DNA of 64,000 bases from Streptomyces decoyicus (GTDB taxonomy: Bacteria; Actinomycetota; Actinomycetes; Streptomycetales; Streptomycetaceae), in NCBI RefSeq assembly GCF_019880305.1, contig NZ_CP082301.1, positions 2,480,001-2,544,000 of the forward strand, given 5' to 3'. The position numbers and the translations under genes were made by a program. Below, in pieces: positions 8,399-16,939 of this stretch; within the stretch, counting starts at the first letter, position 1; every line of letters starts with the position of its first letter. The notes below the pieces were generated by a model. It was not told the origin of the DNA, did no database searches, and worked only from the letters and a program-made list of their open reading frames with translations.

Positions 8399-9622
8399 AT
8401 GTCCCCCAAGCGCAGCGCCGTCGTCGCGGGCGGCGGCATCGGCGGGCTCGCCGCCGCGGCCGCCCTGGCCGGCGCCGGAACCGAGGTCACGGTCATCGAG
8501 CGCACCCCGAGCATCAACGACGTCGGCTCCGGCCTGATGCTGTACGCGAACGGCGTGCGGGCGGCCGGGGCCCTCAGCGCCCGCCTCGGCGAGCGCATCC
8601 GCACCGACGGCTGGGTCACCCCGGACGACGCGGTGCGGCTGCTGATGGACTCCACCGGCGCCGTGCTCTCCAAGGAGCCGATCGGCCAGGCGGGCACGCG
8701 ACTCGGCGCACCCCAGATCCCCATCCTGCGCACCGCCCTCCAGAACGCGCTCTTCGACGAGGCGGCCGCCGCCGGCGCGACGGTACTGCTGAACACCACG
8801 GTCGAGGACTACACCGCGGACGACGCGTCCGTGAGCGTGCGCCTGTCGGACGGGACCACCCGCACCGCCGACCTCCTCATTGCGGCCGACGGCATCAAGT
8901 CCGCCCTGCGGCAGCGCATGCTGGGCGACGGCCCGCCGCAGTACCGCGGCTACACCTCCGTGCGCGGCCGTACGACCGGCTCCGCGCTCTGCCCCCAGCC
9001 GTTCGTCGCCAACGGCCGCGGCATCCAGCTCTTCGCCGCCCCGGTCGGCAACGACACCATGTACTGGGCCGCAAAGATCACCGCCGAGGCCGGGCAATGG
9101 CCCGCGATGGGCCGTGAGACGGCGCTGCGCACGCTCCTGGAACGGCTCGCCGACTGGCACGCCCCCGTCGCCGGCCTGATCCGCGAGGCCGACCCGGACG
9201 ACGTCGCCGTCACCGACATCCACGACCGCGACCCGGCCCCGTACTGGGCGGACGGCCGCGTCGCCCTGCTCGGCGACGCCGCCCACCCGATGGTCCCGGC
9301 CCTGGGCCAGGGCGCGAACACGGCGCTGGAGGACGCGGTGGTCCTGGCCGCCGCCCTGCGCGCCCACCCGGGCGCGGACGAGGTGGCCACCGCCCTGAAG
9401 GCGTACGAGCGCGAGCGCATCGGGCGCGTCTCCGCGGTCGTGCTCCACTCGCGCCGCCAGGGCTCGCTCGACCAGGGCGCCAGCCAGGCCCAGGAGCGCG
9501 CACGCAACGACTTCATGAAATCCCACGGCCGCAAGGACGAGGCGACCCCCGGCATCGTCGCCTGGACCCCCGAGGACATCCGCCTGGCCGCCGCCGACTC
9601 CCCCCTGTCCGCCGCGCAATAA
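8399..9622 (+). CDS. FAD-dependent aromatic-type monooxygenase
   Basis: A 407-residue group A flavin monooxygenase. It has an N-terminal dinucleotide fold (GGGIGGLAAA, residues about 10-19), a DG-type central segment (LLIAADGIKS) and the FAD ribityl-binding motif GDAAHPMVPALGQGAN. Single-component members take NAD(P)H and O2 and hydroxylate aromatic or enolised substrates; 3-hydroxybenzoate 6-hydroxylase and salicylate hydroxylase are familiar examples. AAGGA lies 8 nt before the ATG. The gene follows the amidohydrolase after 68 bases and precedes a flavin reductase. It has no fusion or truncation, and its substrate cannot be read from sequence. Confidence 0.88.
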   Translation: MSPKRSAVVAGGGIGGLAAAAALAGAGTEVTVIERTPSINDVGSGLMLYANGVRAAGALSARLGERIRTDGWVTPDDAVRLLMDSTGAVLSKEPIGQAGTRLGAPQIPILRTALQNALFDEAAAAGATVLLNTTVEDYTADDASVSVRLSDGTTRTADLLIAADGIKSALRQRMLGDGPPQYRGYTSVRGRTTGSALCPQPFVANGRGIQLFAAPVGNDTMYWAAKITAEAGQWPAMGRETALRTLLERLADWHAPVAGLIREADPDDVAVTDIHDRDPAPYWADGRVALLGDAAHPMVPALGQGANTALEDAVVLAAALRAHPGADEVATALKAYERERIGRVSAVVLHSRRQGSLDQGASQAQERARNDFMKSHGRKDEATPGIVAWTPEDIRLAAADSPLSAAQ

Positions 9623-9660
9623 GACCCGTAACCCACACCTCAAGGAAGGTCGCCGGACCA

Positions 9661-10227
9661 GTGCCCACCCCACACACCGTGCTGATCAGCGGTTCACTCC
9701 GCGTCGGTTCCACGTCGGACCGCGTCGCCCTCTGGTGCGCCGAGCAACTCCAGGAAAGAGGAGCCACCACCCGGACCTTCACCGGCGGGGAGATCGACTT
9801 CCCGTTCTACCGCCCCGGTCTCTCCGGAACCCACCCGGGCCTGCGGGACTTCCTCGACGAACTCGGCCGCGCCGACGGCGTCGTCCTGATCTCCCCCACC
9901 TACCACGGCACGGTCTCCGGCCTCCTGAAGAACGCCTTGGACTACGCCAACGACCTGGACGGTCCCCGGCCCTTCCTGGACGGCCGGACCGTCGGCTGCG
10001 TCGCGGTCGGCGCCGGTACCCAGGGCAACGCCTCCACCCTGGCCACGCTGCGCACGATCGGCCACGCGCTGCGCGCCTGGCCCACCCCGCTGGGCGTCGT
10101 CGTCCCGCACTCCAACTCCCTGCTGCCGGACGGCCTGTTGGCCGATCCGAGCCACCGCGAGCGCATGCTCGCCATGCTCGGCCAGGTCCTCACCCTGACC
10201 CCGGCCCCGGCCCCGGCGGCCCTGTAA
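9661..10227 (+). CDS. NADPH-dependent FMN reductase
   Basis: A 188-residue flavodoxin-like protein with ISGSLRVGSTSD at the N-terminus (FMN phosphate loop) and SPTYHGTVSGLLKNALDY, the family signature that contacts the isoalloxazine ring. Members reduce FMN with NAD(P)H to supply two-component monooxygenases or F420/LLM-type partners. In this block the ACAD-like protein (5824-6954) or the LLM enzyme (14317-15300) could receive the flavin. The GTG start is preceded by AAGGAAGG at slightly long spacing. It follows the monooxygenase after 38 bases, consistent with one transcript. Confidence 0.88.
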   Translation: MPTPHTVLISGSLRVGSTSDRVALWCAEQLQERGATTRTFTGGEIDFPFYRPGLSGTHPGLRDFLDELGRADGVVLISPTYHGTVSGLLKNALDYANDLDGPRPFLDGRTVGCVAVGAGTQGNASTLATLRTIGHALRAWPTPLGVVVPHSNSLLPDGLLADPSHRERMLAMLGQVLTLTPAPAPAAL

Positions 10228-10276
10228 CCCGCCGGACACCACGGCCACCCCACCCACGACCACGACGGAGCACTCC

Positions 10277-10555
10277 ATGCCCACCGCCAAGACCTTCTCC
10301 CTCGGCCCCATCTGGCGCGACTCCAACGTCCGCTCCGGCCCCTCCCTGGACAGCCCCGTCCAGCGGCTCCTCCTCCCCGACGGCACCACCGGCTACGACG
10401 CCGTGGGCTGGACCGAGGGCGACGAGGTCGTCGAGGGCGAGAACCCCAAGGGCGTGATCGTCAGCCACTTCTGGTTCGAGCTGGCCATCGGCGGCTGGTG
10501 CAGCGCCGTCAACTTCGACCAGGAGACCGTCGCGCGCGTCCTCGACCAGGCCTGA
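10277..10555 (+). CDS. small protein, bacterial SH3-like domain, function unknown
   Basis: A 92-residue protein with GGAG 7 nt before the ATG and no signal peptide or membrane segment. Residues about 14-50 (WRDSNVRSGPSLDSPVQ, then a turn and a GW pair) resemble the NVRSGPS core of bacterial SH3 domains, which are normally extracellular or wall-associated. Here it is cytosolic and sits between a flavin reductase and KAS III. It could be a scaffold, a chaperone-like partner or a small cyclase-type protein, but none of these can be shown. Codon use matches its neighbours, so it is probably a real gene of the cluster. Confidence 0.75.
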   Translation: MPTAKTFSLGPIWRDSNVRSGPSLDSPVQRLLLPDGTTGYDAVGWTEGDEVVEGENPKGVIVSHFWFELAIGGWCSAVNFDQETVARVLDQA

Positions 10556-10680
10556 TCACCGCCTTCCCCGCAATATCCCGTGCACCGCGTGCAGCCGCCA
10601 CAGTGCGGCACGGCATTCACAGCCGCCTCGGAACGCCGGCGAGCTGTCCCCCACTGGCCCGCAGAACCAAGGAGCCGAAC

Positions 10681-11697
10681 ATGAGCGATATCTCCTACCG
10701 ACAGGCAGGTCCGAGTACGGCGGCCACGGCAATCCTGGGCACCGGTTCCTACCTGCCCTCCTACGTGGTGAGCAACGACGAGATCGGCGCGCCGGCCGGC
10801 GTGGACGACGAGTGGATCACTCGCAAGACGGGCATCCGCGAGCGGCGCTTCGCGAAGGACGACGAGGCGACCTCCGACATGGCGGTCATGGCGGCACGCA
10901 AAGCGCTGGAGGCGGCGGGCGTGAGCGCCGCGCAGCTCTCGCAGATCATCGTCGCGACGTCCACTCCCGACTCCCCGCAGCCGGCCACGGCGGCGCACGT
11001 GGCGCACCACCTCGACGCTCCCCCCACCGCGGCCGCCTTCGACCTCAACGCCGTGTGCAGCGGCTTCACCTACGCGCTCGCCATGGCTCACCGCGTGGCG
11101 GCCGCCGACGGCGGCTACGCGCTCGTCATCGGCGCCGACATGTACAGCCGGTACACCGACCCCACCGACCGCCGGACCCGTGTGCTCCTCGGCGACGGGG
11201 CGGGGGCCGTCGTCGTCGGACCGACCCATGGCCCGGGGCGGGTGCTGGCCACCCGGCTGCTGAACTTCAGCGAGGGCCTGGACCTGGTGAAGGTCCCGGC
11301 AGGCGGCACCCGGCTGGGCACCTCGCACGCCACCGTGGACGACAGGCTGCACTACTTCGCCATGGACGGCCGCGGTGTCGTGGACATCGTCCGCACGAAG
11401 TTGCCGGGCCTGCTGTCCGACTTCCTCGACGAGGCCGGCGTGTCCAAGGAGGACGTCGCGCACATCGTTCCGCACCAGGGGAACGGCATGATGCTGCGGA
11501 CCCTGGAACAGGACCTGGCCTTCCCCCGGGCCCGTATGCACACCACGGTCGCCCTTTACGGGAACACCGGCGCGGCGTCGATCCCGGTCACGCTGGACGA
11601 CGCGGCGCGGGCGGGGGCCCTGCGGGAGGGCGAAAAGGTCCTCCTCACCGCCTTCGGAGGCGGATTCACCTTCGGGTTCGCCCTGATCGACTGGTGA
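10681..11697 (+). CDS. beta-ketoacyl-ACP synthase III (FabH-like)
   Basis: A 338-residue thiolase-fold enzyme starting at ATG 10681 with AAGGAG upstream. The KAS III triad is complete: Cys126 (NAVCSGFT), His265 (VPHQGNG) and Asn295 (YGNTGAAS). Typical FabH condenses acyl-CoA with malonyl-ACP. Cluster-encoded homologues also act as starter-loading enzymes or as O- and N-acyltransferases. No acyl carrier protein, FabD or ketosynthase pair is seen, so fatty acid synthesis is not the likely role. The intact Cys means the protein can hold an acyl thioester. About 150 bases separate it from the amide-synthase-like gene. Confidence 0.9.
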   Translation: MSDISYRQAGPSTAATAILGTGSYLPSYVVSNDEIGAPAGVDDEWITRKTGIRERRFAKDDEATSDMAVMAARKALEAAGVSAAQLSQIIVATSTPDSPQPATAAHVAHHLDAPPTAAAFDLNAVCSGFTYALAMAHRVAAADGGYALVIGADMYSRYTDPTDRRTRVLLGDGAGAVVVGPTHGPGRVLATRLLNFSEGLDLVKVPAGGTRLGTSHATVDDRLHYFAMDGRGVVDIVRTKLPGLLSDFLDEAGVSKEDVAHIVPHQGNGMMLRTLEQDLAFPRARMHTTVALYGNTGAASIPVTLDDAARAGALREGEKVLLTAFGGGFTFGFALIDW

Positions 11698-11846
11698 GCC
11701 CCGGCCGCCCAGGGGCACGAGCCCGCGGCGGCACCGGCCGGCCGGTGAAAACGCCGCGGACGGCCCGGACTTGGCAGCGCGAGAAAGCGCAGAAGAGCGC
11801 CCCAGAAGCGCGAGAGCAGCGGAAGCAGAGTAGGGAGCAGCGGGAG

Positions 11847-12644
11847 ATGACCGCAGTCAACGTGGATGCCTACCTGGAGCGGATCGGGGCCGAGCGCCCC
11901 GAGAAGGCAGACCTGGAGACCCTGGCGTACTTACAGGAACGGCACTTGAGGTCCGTCCCCTTCGAGACGTTCGACTTCAACCTCGGCTTGCCGGTCAGGA
12001 TCGGCGAGGGCGCGGTGGAGAAGATCGTCGACCGGCGCCGGGGAGGCGGCTGCTACGAGCTCAACACCGCGTTCGCCGCGCTGCTGACGGCACTCGGCTA
12101 CCGGGTGAGCCTGCTGGCGGGGCGCAGCCTGCACAACGGCAAGGAGGCGCTGCTGGGCGCCTTCTTCGGGCACATGCTGCTGCGGGTGGAGCTCGACGGC
12201 GAGTTCTGGCTCGTCGATGTCGGCTTCCGCTGGGCGAGTTGGCGTCCGCTGCGGTTCGCCGAGCGCGGGCCGCAGAAGGACGAGAACGGCGAGTACCGCA
12301 TCGTCGACACACCCGACGGCGACGTGGAGCTCGTCCACGACGGGGTCCACCGGGTCCGGCTGGAGACCCGGGTGCGCGACCTCAGCGACTTCGTTCCGAC
12401 GATGTGGTGGTTCTGCACCTGCCCGGACTCGCCGGTCACCGGCGGCACCATCTGGGCCTCGCTCGTCCGGCCGGAGGGCCGCGCCTCCCTGCTGGATCGC
12501 ACGCTGACCCGCTACGAGCACGGCGAGCGGATCAAGGAGGTGCTCGACGACGAAGCGTTCCCCGCGGCCATCAAGCGGTGGTTCGGCATCGAGCTGGACC
12601 AGCTGCCCGAGCTGCCCCCGATGCCGGCGGGCACCGCTTCCTGA
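11847..12644 (+). CDS. arylamine N-acetyltransferase family (amide synthase-like)
   Basis: A 265-residue NAT-family protein. The catalytic triad is Cys69 (GGGCYELN), His109 (FFGHMLL) and Asp124 (WLVDVGF), all at the expected spacing. Classical NATs acetylate arylamines from acetyl-CoA. RifF-type relatives in natural-product clusters form amides by releasing or cyclising carrier-bound chains. Placed just after KAS III and just before a flavin hydroxylase, it is a candidate for the amide-forming or acylating step. The start at ATG 11847 has GGGAG close upstream; a longer open frame exists upstream but lacks family similarity. Confidence 0.88.
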   Translation: MTAVNVDAYLERIGAERPEKADLETLAYLQERHLRSVPFETFDFNLGLPVRIGEGAVEKIVDRRRGGGCYELNTAFAALLTALGYRVSLLAGRSLHNGKEALLGAFFGHMLLRVELDGEFWLVDVGFRWASWRPLRFAERGPQKDENGEYRIVDTPDGDVELVHDGVHRVRLETRVRDLSDFVPTMWWFCTCPDSPVTGGTIWASLVRPEGRASLLDRTLTRYEHGERIKEVLDDEAFPAAIKRWFGIELDQLPELPPMPAGTAS

Positions 12645-12729
12645 CCGGCGCCCGCGAGCCCGTCGAGTCCTCGCCCACACCCCGCCCGGCGACCGCCGTT
12701 CGCGACGAGAATCCAGAAAGTTGAAGGCG

Positions 12730-14310
12730 ATGAAGAGCAGCACACAATCCGATGTTTTCGATGTACTTGTCGTCGGAGCGGGGCCGTCCGGTCTGCTCCT
12801 CGCCTGCGAGCTGCTCGACCGCGGGGTCCGTGTCCGGATCATCGACGCGCTGCCCGAGCCGACGCGGGTCCCCAGGGCGCTGTCGATCTATCCGCGGGCC
12901 TTCGACATCCTGGAGGACCGGGGGCTGCGGGACGAGGTGCTCGGCGTGTCGGGCACGGTGCGCACGCTGAGCTACTTCTCGGACCGCAACCACCTCGCCT
13001 CGTTCCGTCTGCCCGCCGAGTACGCCCCGCGTGTGCTGCCGCAGTACGAGACCGAGCGCCTCCTCACCGAGAAGGTGGAGTCCCTGGGCGGCAAGGTGGA
13101 GCGCGGCATCCGCCTGCTGGCCCTGGAGGGCGTCGACTACTCCGGCAGGATCGGGGCCACATCCGGCGTGACCGCCGTCCTGGAGACGGCGGACGGCGTG
13201 GTCGAGCGGGCCTTCGCACCGTTCGTCGTCGGCGCCGACGGGGCGGGCAGCGCGGTGCGCGGCCAGCTGGGCATCGGCTTCCAAGGATCCACCTACGGGC
13301 TGGAGTTCGCGCTGGTCGACGCCAAGGCGGAGGGCGACCTGTCGCCCGAGGAGATCCTCTACTACCAGGGGGCCGGCGGCACGCTGGCGGTGGTGCCGCA
13401 GCCGAACGGCGTCTTCCGCTTCTTGTCGGTGCTGCCGCGCGGTTCGAGCTCGGCGGGCGTCGAGATGATGCAGGAGATCGTGGACGAGCGCGGCCCGCGC
13501 GGCATCCGCATCACCGAGCCGGTGTGGACCACGGTCTTCCGTGTGCACGCCCGGCTGGCCTCCGAATTCCAGCTGGGCCGGGTGTTCCTCATCGGCGACG
13601 CCGCCCACGTGCACAGCCCGGCCGGCGGGCAGGGCATGAACAACGGCCTTCAGGACGCGAACAACCTCGGCTGGAAGCTGGCCTCGGTGATCAAGGGCGT
13701 GTCACCGTCCTCGCTGCTGGCCACGTACGGGCTGGAGCGCGCCGAGGCCACCCAGCGCACCGTGCGCGACACCGACCTGCACACCCGGGCCTGGATGGTC
13801 AGCGGCCGGGCCAAGGTGTGGGCCCGCGACGCCGGCTTCCGGCTCGCCGAGCGCACCGGCGGGGCGGCCCGCTTCTACGCCCCCGTCCTGGCCGGGCGCC
13901 GCCAGTCGTACACCCCTCAGCGCGCCGCGCAGTGGCCGTCGGGCCTGGCCCCCTGCCGGGCTCTCGGCAAACTCCCCGCCGGCGTGCGGCCGGGTGGCCT
14001 CCTCCCCCGCAAACCGGCGCTCGCGTACGGCGTTTCGGGCCCAGGCACCGACCCGCTCGCCTGGACCATCGCCGTCAGCGAGCCCGCGCACGACACCGCA
14101 TGGATCACCCAGGTCGAGCACATCGCGGCGCTGCGGCAGCGGGTGCGTGTCGTCTCGATGTCCCGGCGGGACGCGGCGACCGCCACCGGCTGCCACCGCC
14201 CCGGGTACCACCTCGTGCGTCCGGACGGCCACATCGCCGCCCACGGCCACGAGAAGGACCTGGACCGCCTGGAGCAGGAACTGGGCGTCGCACTCCACCG
14301 GGGCCGGTGA
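12730..14310 (+). CDS. FAD-dependent monooxygenase, polyketide hydroxylase type
   Basis: A protein of about 526 residues like the PgaE/RdmE/MhpA hydroxylases: N-terminal FAD fold (VVGAGPSGLLLA), VVGADGAGS, the ribityl motif GDAAHVHSPAGGQGMN and LGWKLA, then a C-terminal thioredoxin-like region that ends VRPDGHIAAHG, the usual end of this family. It would hydroxylate or Baeyer-Villiger oxidise an aromatic or polyketide-like substrate with NAD(P)H and O2. ATG 12730 is preferred over TTG 12721 because AGAAAG ends only at 12720. It is the second flavin monooxygenase of the block and differs clearly in size and subclass from the first. Confidence 0.88.
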   Translation: MKSSTQSDVFDVLVVGAGPSGLLLACELLDRGVRVRIIDALPEPTRVPRALSIYPRAFDILEDRGLRDEVLGVSGTVRTLSYFSDRNHLASFRLPAEYAPRVLPQYETERLLTEKVESLGGKVERGIRLLALEGVDYSGRIGATSGVTAVLETADGVVERAFAPFVVGADGAGSAVRGQLGIGFQGSTYGLEFALVDAKAEGDLSPEEILYYQGAGGTLAVVPQPNGVFRFLSVLPRGSSSAGVEMMQEIVDERGPRGIRITEPVWTTVFRVHARLASEFQLGRVFLIGDAAHVHSPAGGQGMNNGLQDANNLGWKLASVIKGVSPSSLLATYGLERAEATQRTVRDTDLHTRAWMVSGRAKVWARDAGFRLAERTGGAARFYAPVLAGRRQSYTPQRAAQWPSGLAPCRALGKLPAGVRPGGLLPRKPALAYGVSGPGTDPLAWTIAVSEPAHDTAWITQVEHIAALRQRVRVVSMSRRDAATATGCHRPGYHLVRPDGHIAAHGHEKDLDRLEQELGVALHRGR

Positions 14311-14316
14311 GGCTTC

Positions 14317-15300
14317 GTGAGGATCCACATAGGTGCCCAGCTCCCGGTCAACTCCGACCGGGGTTACGGGGACGACATCGACCTCGCGCGGGTGGCCCGG
14401 CACGCCGAGGAGGTGGGCCTGGAGTCGGTGTGGACCGGCGACCACCTGTCCGCCGGCTTCCCCGTCCTGGACAGCTCGCTGGTGCTGGCCACCGCCGCGG
14501 CCGCCACCCGGCGGATCCGGGTGGGCTACGGCGTGCTGCTGCCTGCCCTGCGGCCGCAGGCCTGGGCCGCCAAGCAGATCGGCACCTTGCAGCACCTCTC
14601 CGGCGGCCGCGTCCTGCTGGGCGTGGGCGTGGGGTCGGGAGCAGGAGAGGAATGGACGGTGGCCGGGGTCCCGCCGAAGGAGCGCGGCCGGCGCACCGAC
14701 CGGTTCCTCCAGGCGCTGCCGGGCCTGCTGGCCGGGCAGCCCACCACCGTGACCGACGCACCGCAGGGCGCCCGGGTCACGCTGACGCCCCGCGTTCCGA
14801 TGCCCGAGGTCTGGATCGGCGGCGGAGCCGAGGCGGCGCTGCGGCGCACCGTGGCCCACGGCCGGGGCTGGCTGGCGGCGATGAAGACGCCGGGGCAACT
14901 GGCCGTCGGCGCGGCGCGGTTGGCGGACCTGGCCGCCGAACGCGGCGTCCCCGCCCCGCGCACCGGCATCCTGGTCTTCACCAGGGTGTCCGAGCGCCCC
15001 GGCACGAACCCCGCCGCGAAGATCGCCGACTACCTCGCCACGGCATACGGGATCGACCGCGAACAGGCCGCCGCGGTCGCCCTCGGGGGCAGCCCGCAGC
15101 AAGTGGCGGAGCGCCTGCGGGAGTACGCGGACGCGGGCGCCGGGACCGTCGTGCTGGTGCCCTTCGGCACGGACGCCCTCCAGCAGTACGACCTCTTCGC
15201 ACAGGCCCGCTCCCTGCTGCTCGACGAAGGAGCGGCCGCCGGGGGCGGCGCACCCGCTGACGACGGCGCGCCCGCCGGAGACGGGGCGCCGGCCCGATGA
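14317..15300 (+). CDS. LLM-class (F420- or FMN-dependent) oxidoreductase
   Basis: A 327-residue luciferase-like TIM-barrel protein starting at GTG 14317, six bases after the previous stop. Family signatures include HAEEVGLESVWTGDHL near the N-terminus, the LQHLSGGRVLLGVGVGSG segment and WIGGGAEAALRR. Actinobacterial members use F420 to reduce or oxidise small metabolites, or use FMNH2 as monooxygenases. The last 30 residues are a Gly/Ala-rich tail with imperfect AAGGGAPADDGAPAG repeats and are probably disordered. The stop overlaps the esterase start by ATGA, so they are coupled. Cofactor choice cannot be settled by eye. Confidence 0.85.
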   Translation: MRIHIGAQLPVNSDRGYGDDIDLARVARHAEEVGLESVWTGDHLSAGFPVLDSSLVLATAAAATRRIRVGYGVLLPALRPQAWAAKQIGTLQHLSGGRVLLGVGVGSGAGEEWTVAGVPPKERGRRTDRFLQALPGLLAGQPTTVTDAPQGARVTLTPRVPMPEVWIGGGAEAALRRTVAHGRGWLAAMKTPGQLAVGAARLADLAAERGVPAPRTGILVFTRVSERPGTNPAAKIADYLATAYGIDREQAAAVALGGSPQQVAERLREYADAGAGTVVLVPFGTDALQQYDLFAQARSLLLDEGAAAGGGAPADDGAPAGDGAPAR

Positions 15301-16895
15301 CGACCGGCGCCACCTCTCCTGTCACGCCCCGGCCCTCCCGCCCGGCGCCCGCGGTACGCACCCGCGCCGGGTGCCTGCGGGGCACGGAGGAGGAGTACGA
15401 CGGGCGGACGCTGTACGTGTTCCGGGGCGTGCCCTACGCCCGGCCGCCCGTCGGCCCCCTCCGCTTCTCCTCGCCCCGGCCCGTACGGCCCTGGACGGGG
15501 GTGCGGGACGCCACGGCCTTCTCCCCGCCCTTCCTCCAGCCGCGGCCACCCGGCGGCAGCGAGGACGCGTTGTACGCGAACGTGTGGACCCCGGGCCCGG
15601 GGGGCCGCCGCCCGGTGCTGGTGTACATCCACGGCGGCGGCTTCCAGGTCGGCGCCGCCGACGCCCCGGCCTATGACGGGGCCAAACCCGCCGCCCGGGG
15701 CGATCTCGTCGTCGTCACCTTCAACTACCGTCTCGGGGCCTTCGGCTGGGGGCTGCACGAGGATCTCACCGACCCGCGGACCGGGGACTGCGCCAACTGG
15801 GGGCTGCAGGACCAGACGGCCCTGCTGCACTGGGTCCGGGACAACGCCGAGGCCTTCGGCGGCGACCCCGGCGCGGTCACGCTGTGCGGCACCTCGGCCG
15901 GCGCCGTCTCCGCCCGCCTGCTGGCGGGTTCCGCGCGCACCGAGGGCATCGTCAAGCGGCTCGTCGCCGTCAGCGCGGCCCTGCCGTGGGCCCCTGCCCT
16001 GAGCCTGACCACCGACGACGCCAGGACCGCGTACGAGGAACTCGCCGCCGGGTCCGGCACCACCGTCGCCGGGCTGCGGTACGTGCCCGCCGAGGAGCTC
16101 CAGACGGCGTGGCTGGGGCTGTTCGGCGGGCCTCCCGAGCAACGCCTCCTGGCCAGCGGCCGGGAGTACCGCGGGCCGGTCGTGGACGGGCGCACCGTGG
16201 CCGCCGGGGACCCGCCGCTGCCGCCGGTACCCGTCATGTCCGTGCACTGCCGCACCGAGGGCTCCTTCTTCACCGACCCCCACAGCCTCTCCTTCCCGCC
16301 GGCCCCGCCCGCGCCCGCCAACGACCACGAGCTGCGCGCCGCCGTCCGGGACGTACTGCTCAAGTGCACCGCGCACGTACCCGACGAGGAGGTGGCCGCG
16401 TGCGTGGAGGCGTACCGGGCGGCCGCGGCCGTCGAGGGGCTGCCCGGGGACCCGCTCTCGCTGTGGACCGAGGTGTGGGGCGACGCGCTGTTGCGCCACC
16501 AGATCGTGCGGCTGGCCGAGCGGCACGCCGCCGAGGGCCGAACGCCCCAGTACGTCATGGAGTTCGCCCACCCGGTGCGCCCGCCGCACTTCGGCACCCC
16601 GCACGATGCCACGTCGAAGTTCCTCTTCGGCACGCACGCCCACCCCACCCTCGTCGGCCAGTTCGGCGACGGCCCGCTGGAGCGGCGGGTCTCGGACGCC
16701 TTCGTCGACCTCGTGGCGTCCTTCGCCCGCTGCGGGACGCCCGGCAGCCCGCACGTCCCCCACTGGCCCGAGTTCACCCCCGGCCGCCCCAGCACCCTGA
16801 TCCTCGGCGGGCCACCGATCGCGCGGATCGGCGACACCTCCACACTCCGCCGGCTCCGCTTCTGGGACGGCATCGACTGGCTCCCCGGGGCCTGA
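15297..16895 (+). CDS. type B carboxylesterase
   Basis: A 532-residue alpha/beta hydrolase of the carboxylesterase/lipase type B family. FRGVPYARPPVGPLRF opens the fold, the oxyanion hole is VYIHGGGF, and the nucleophile elbow is GTSAGAVS. The acidic and His residues are expected downstream and the His may be in MEFAHPV or a later position. No signal peptide is seen, so it is probably cytosolic. It could remove an ester protecting group, transfer an acyl group, or give self-resistance by hydrolysis. It is coupled to the LLM gene by ATGA. A thioesterase-like release role is possible but unsupported. Confidence 0.87.
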   Translation: MTTGATSPVTPRPSRPAPAVRTRAGCLRGTEEEYDGRTLYVFRGVPYARPPVGPLRFSSPRPVRPWTGVRDATAFSPPFLQPRPPGGSEDALYANVWTPGPGGRRPVLVYIHGGGFQVGAADAPAYDGAKPAARGDLVVVTFNYRLGAFGWGLHEDLTDPRTGDCANWGLQDQTALLHWVRDNAEAFGGDPGAVTLCGTSAGAVSARLLAGSARTEGIVKRLVAVSAALPWAPALSLTTDDARTAYEELAAGSGTTVAGLRYVPAEELQTAWLGLFGGPPEQRLLASGREYRGPVVDGRTVAAGDPPLPPVPVMSVHCRTEGSFFTDPHSLSFPPAPPAPANDHELRAAVRDVLLKCTAHVPDEEVAACVEAYRAAAAVEGLPGDPLSLWTEVWGDALLRHQIVRLAERHAAEGRTPQYVMEFAHPVRPPHFGTPHDATSKFLFGTHAHPTLVGQFGDGPLERRVSDAFVDLVASFARCGTPGSPHVPHWPEFTPGRPSTLILGGPPIARIGDTSTLRRLRFWDGIDWLPGA

Positions 16896-16939
16896 ACCCC
16901 GGCATACACGGGCCCACGGGCCCGGAAAGGACCACGCAC

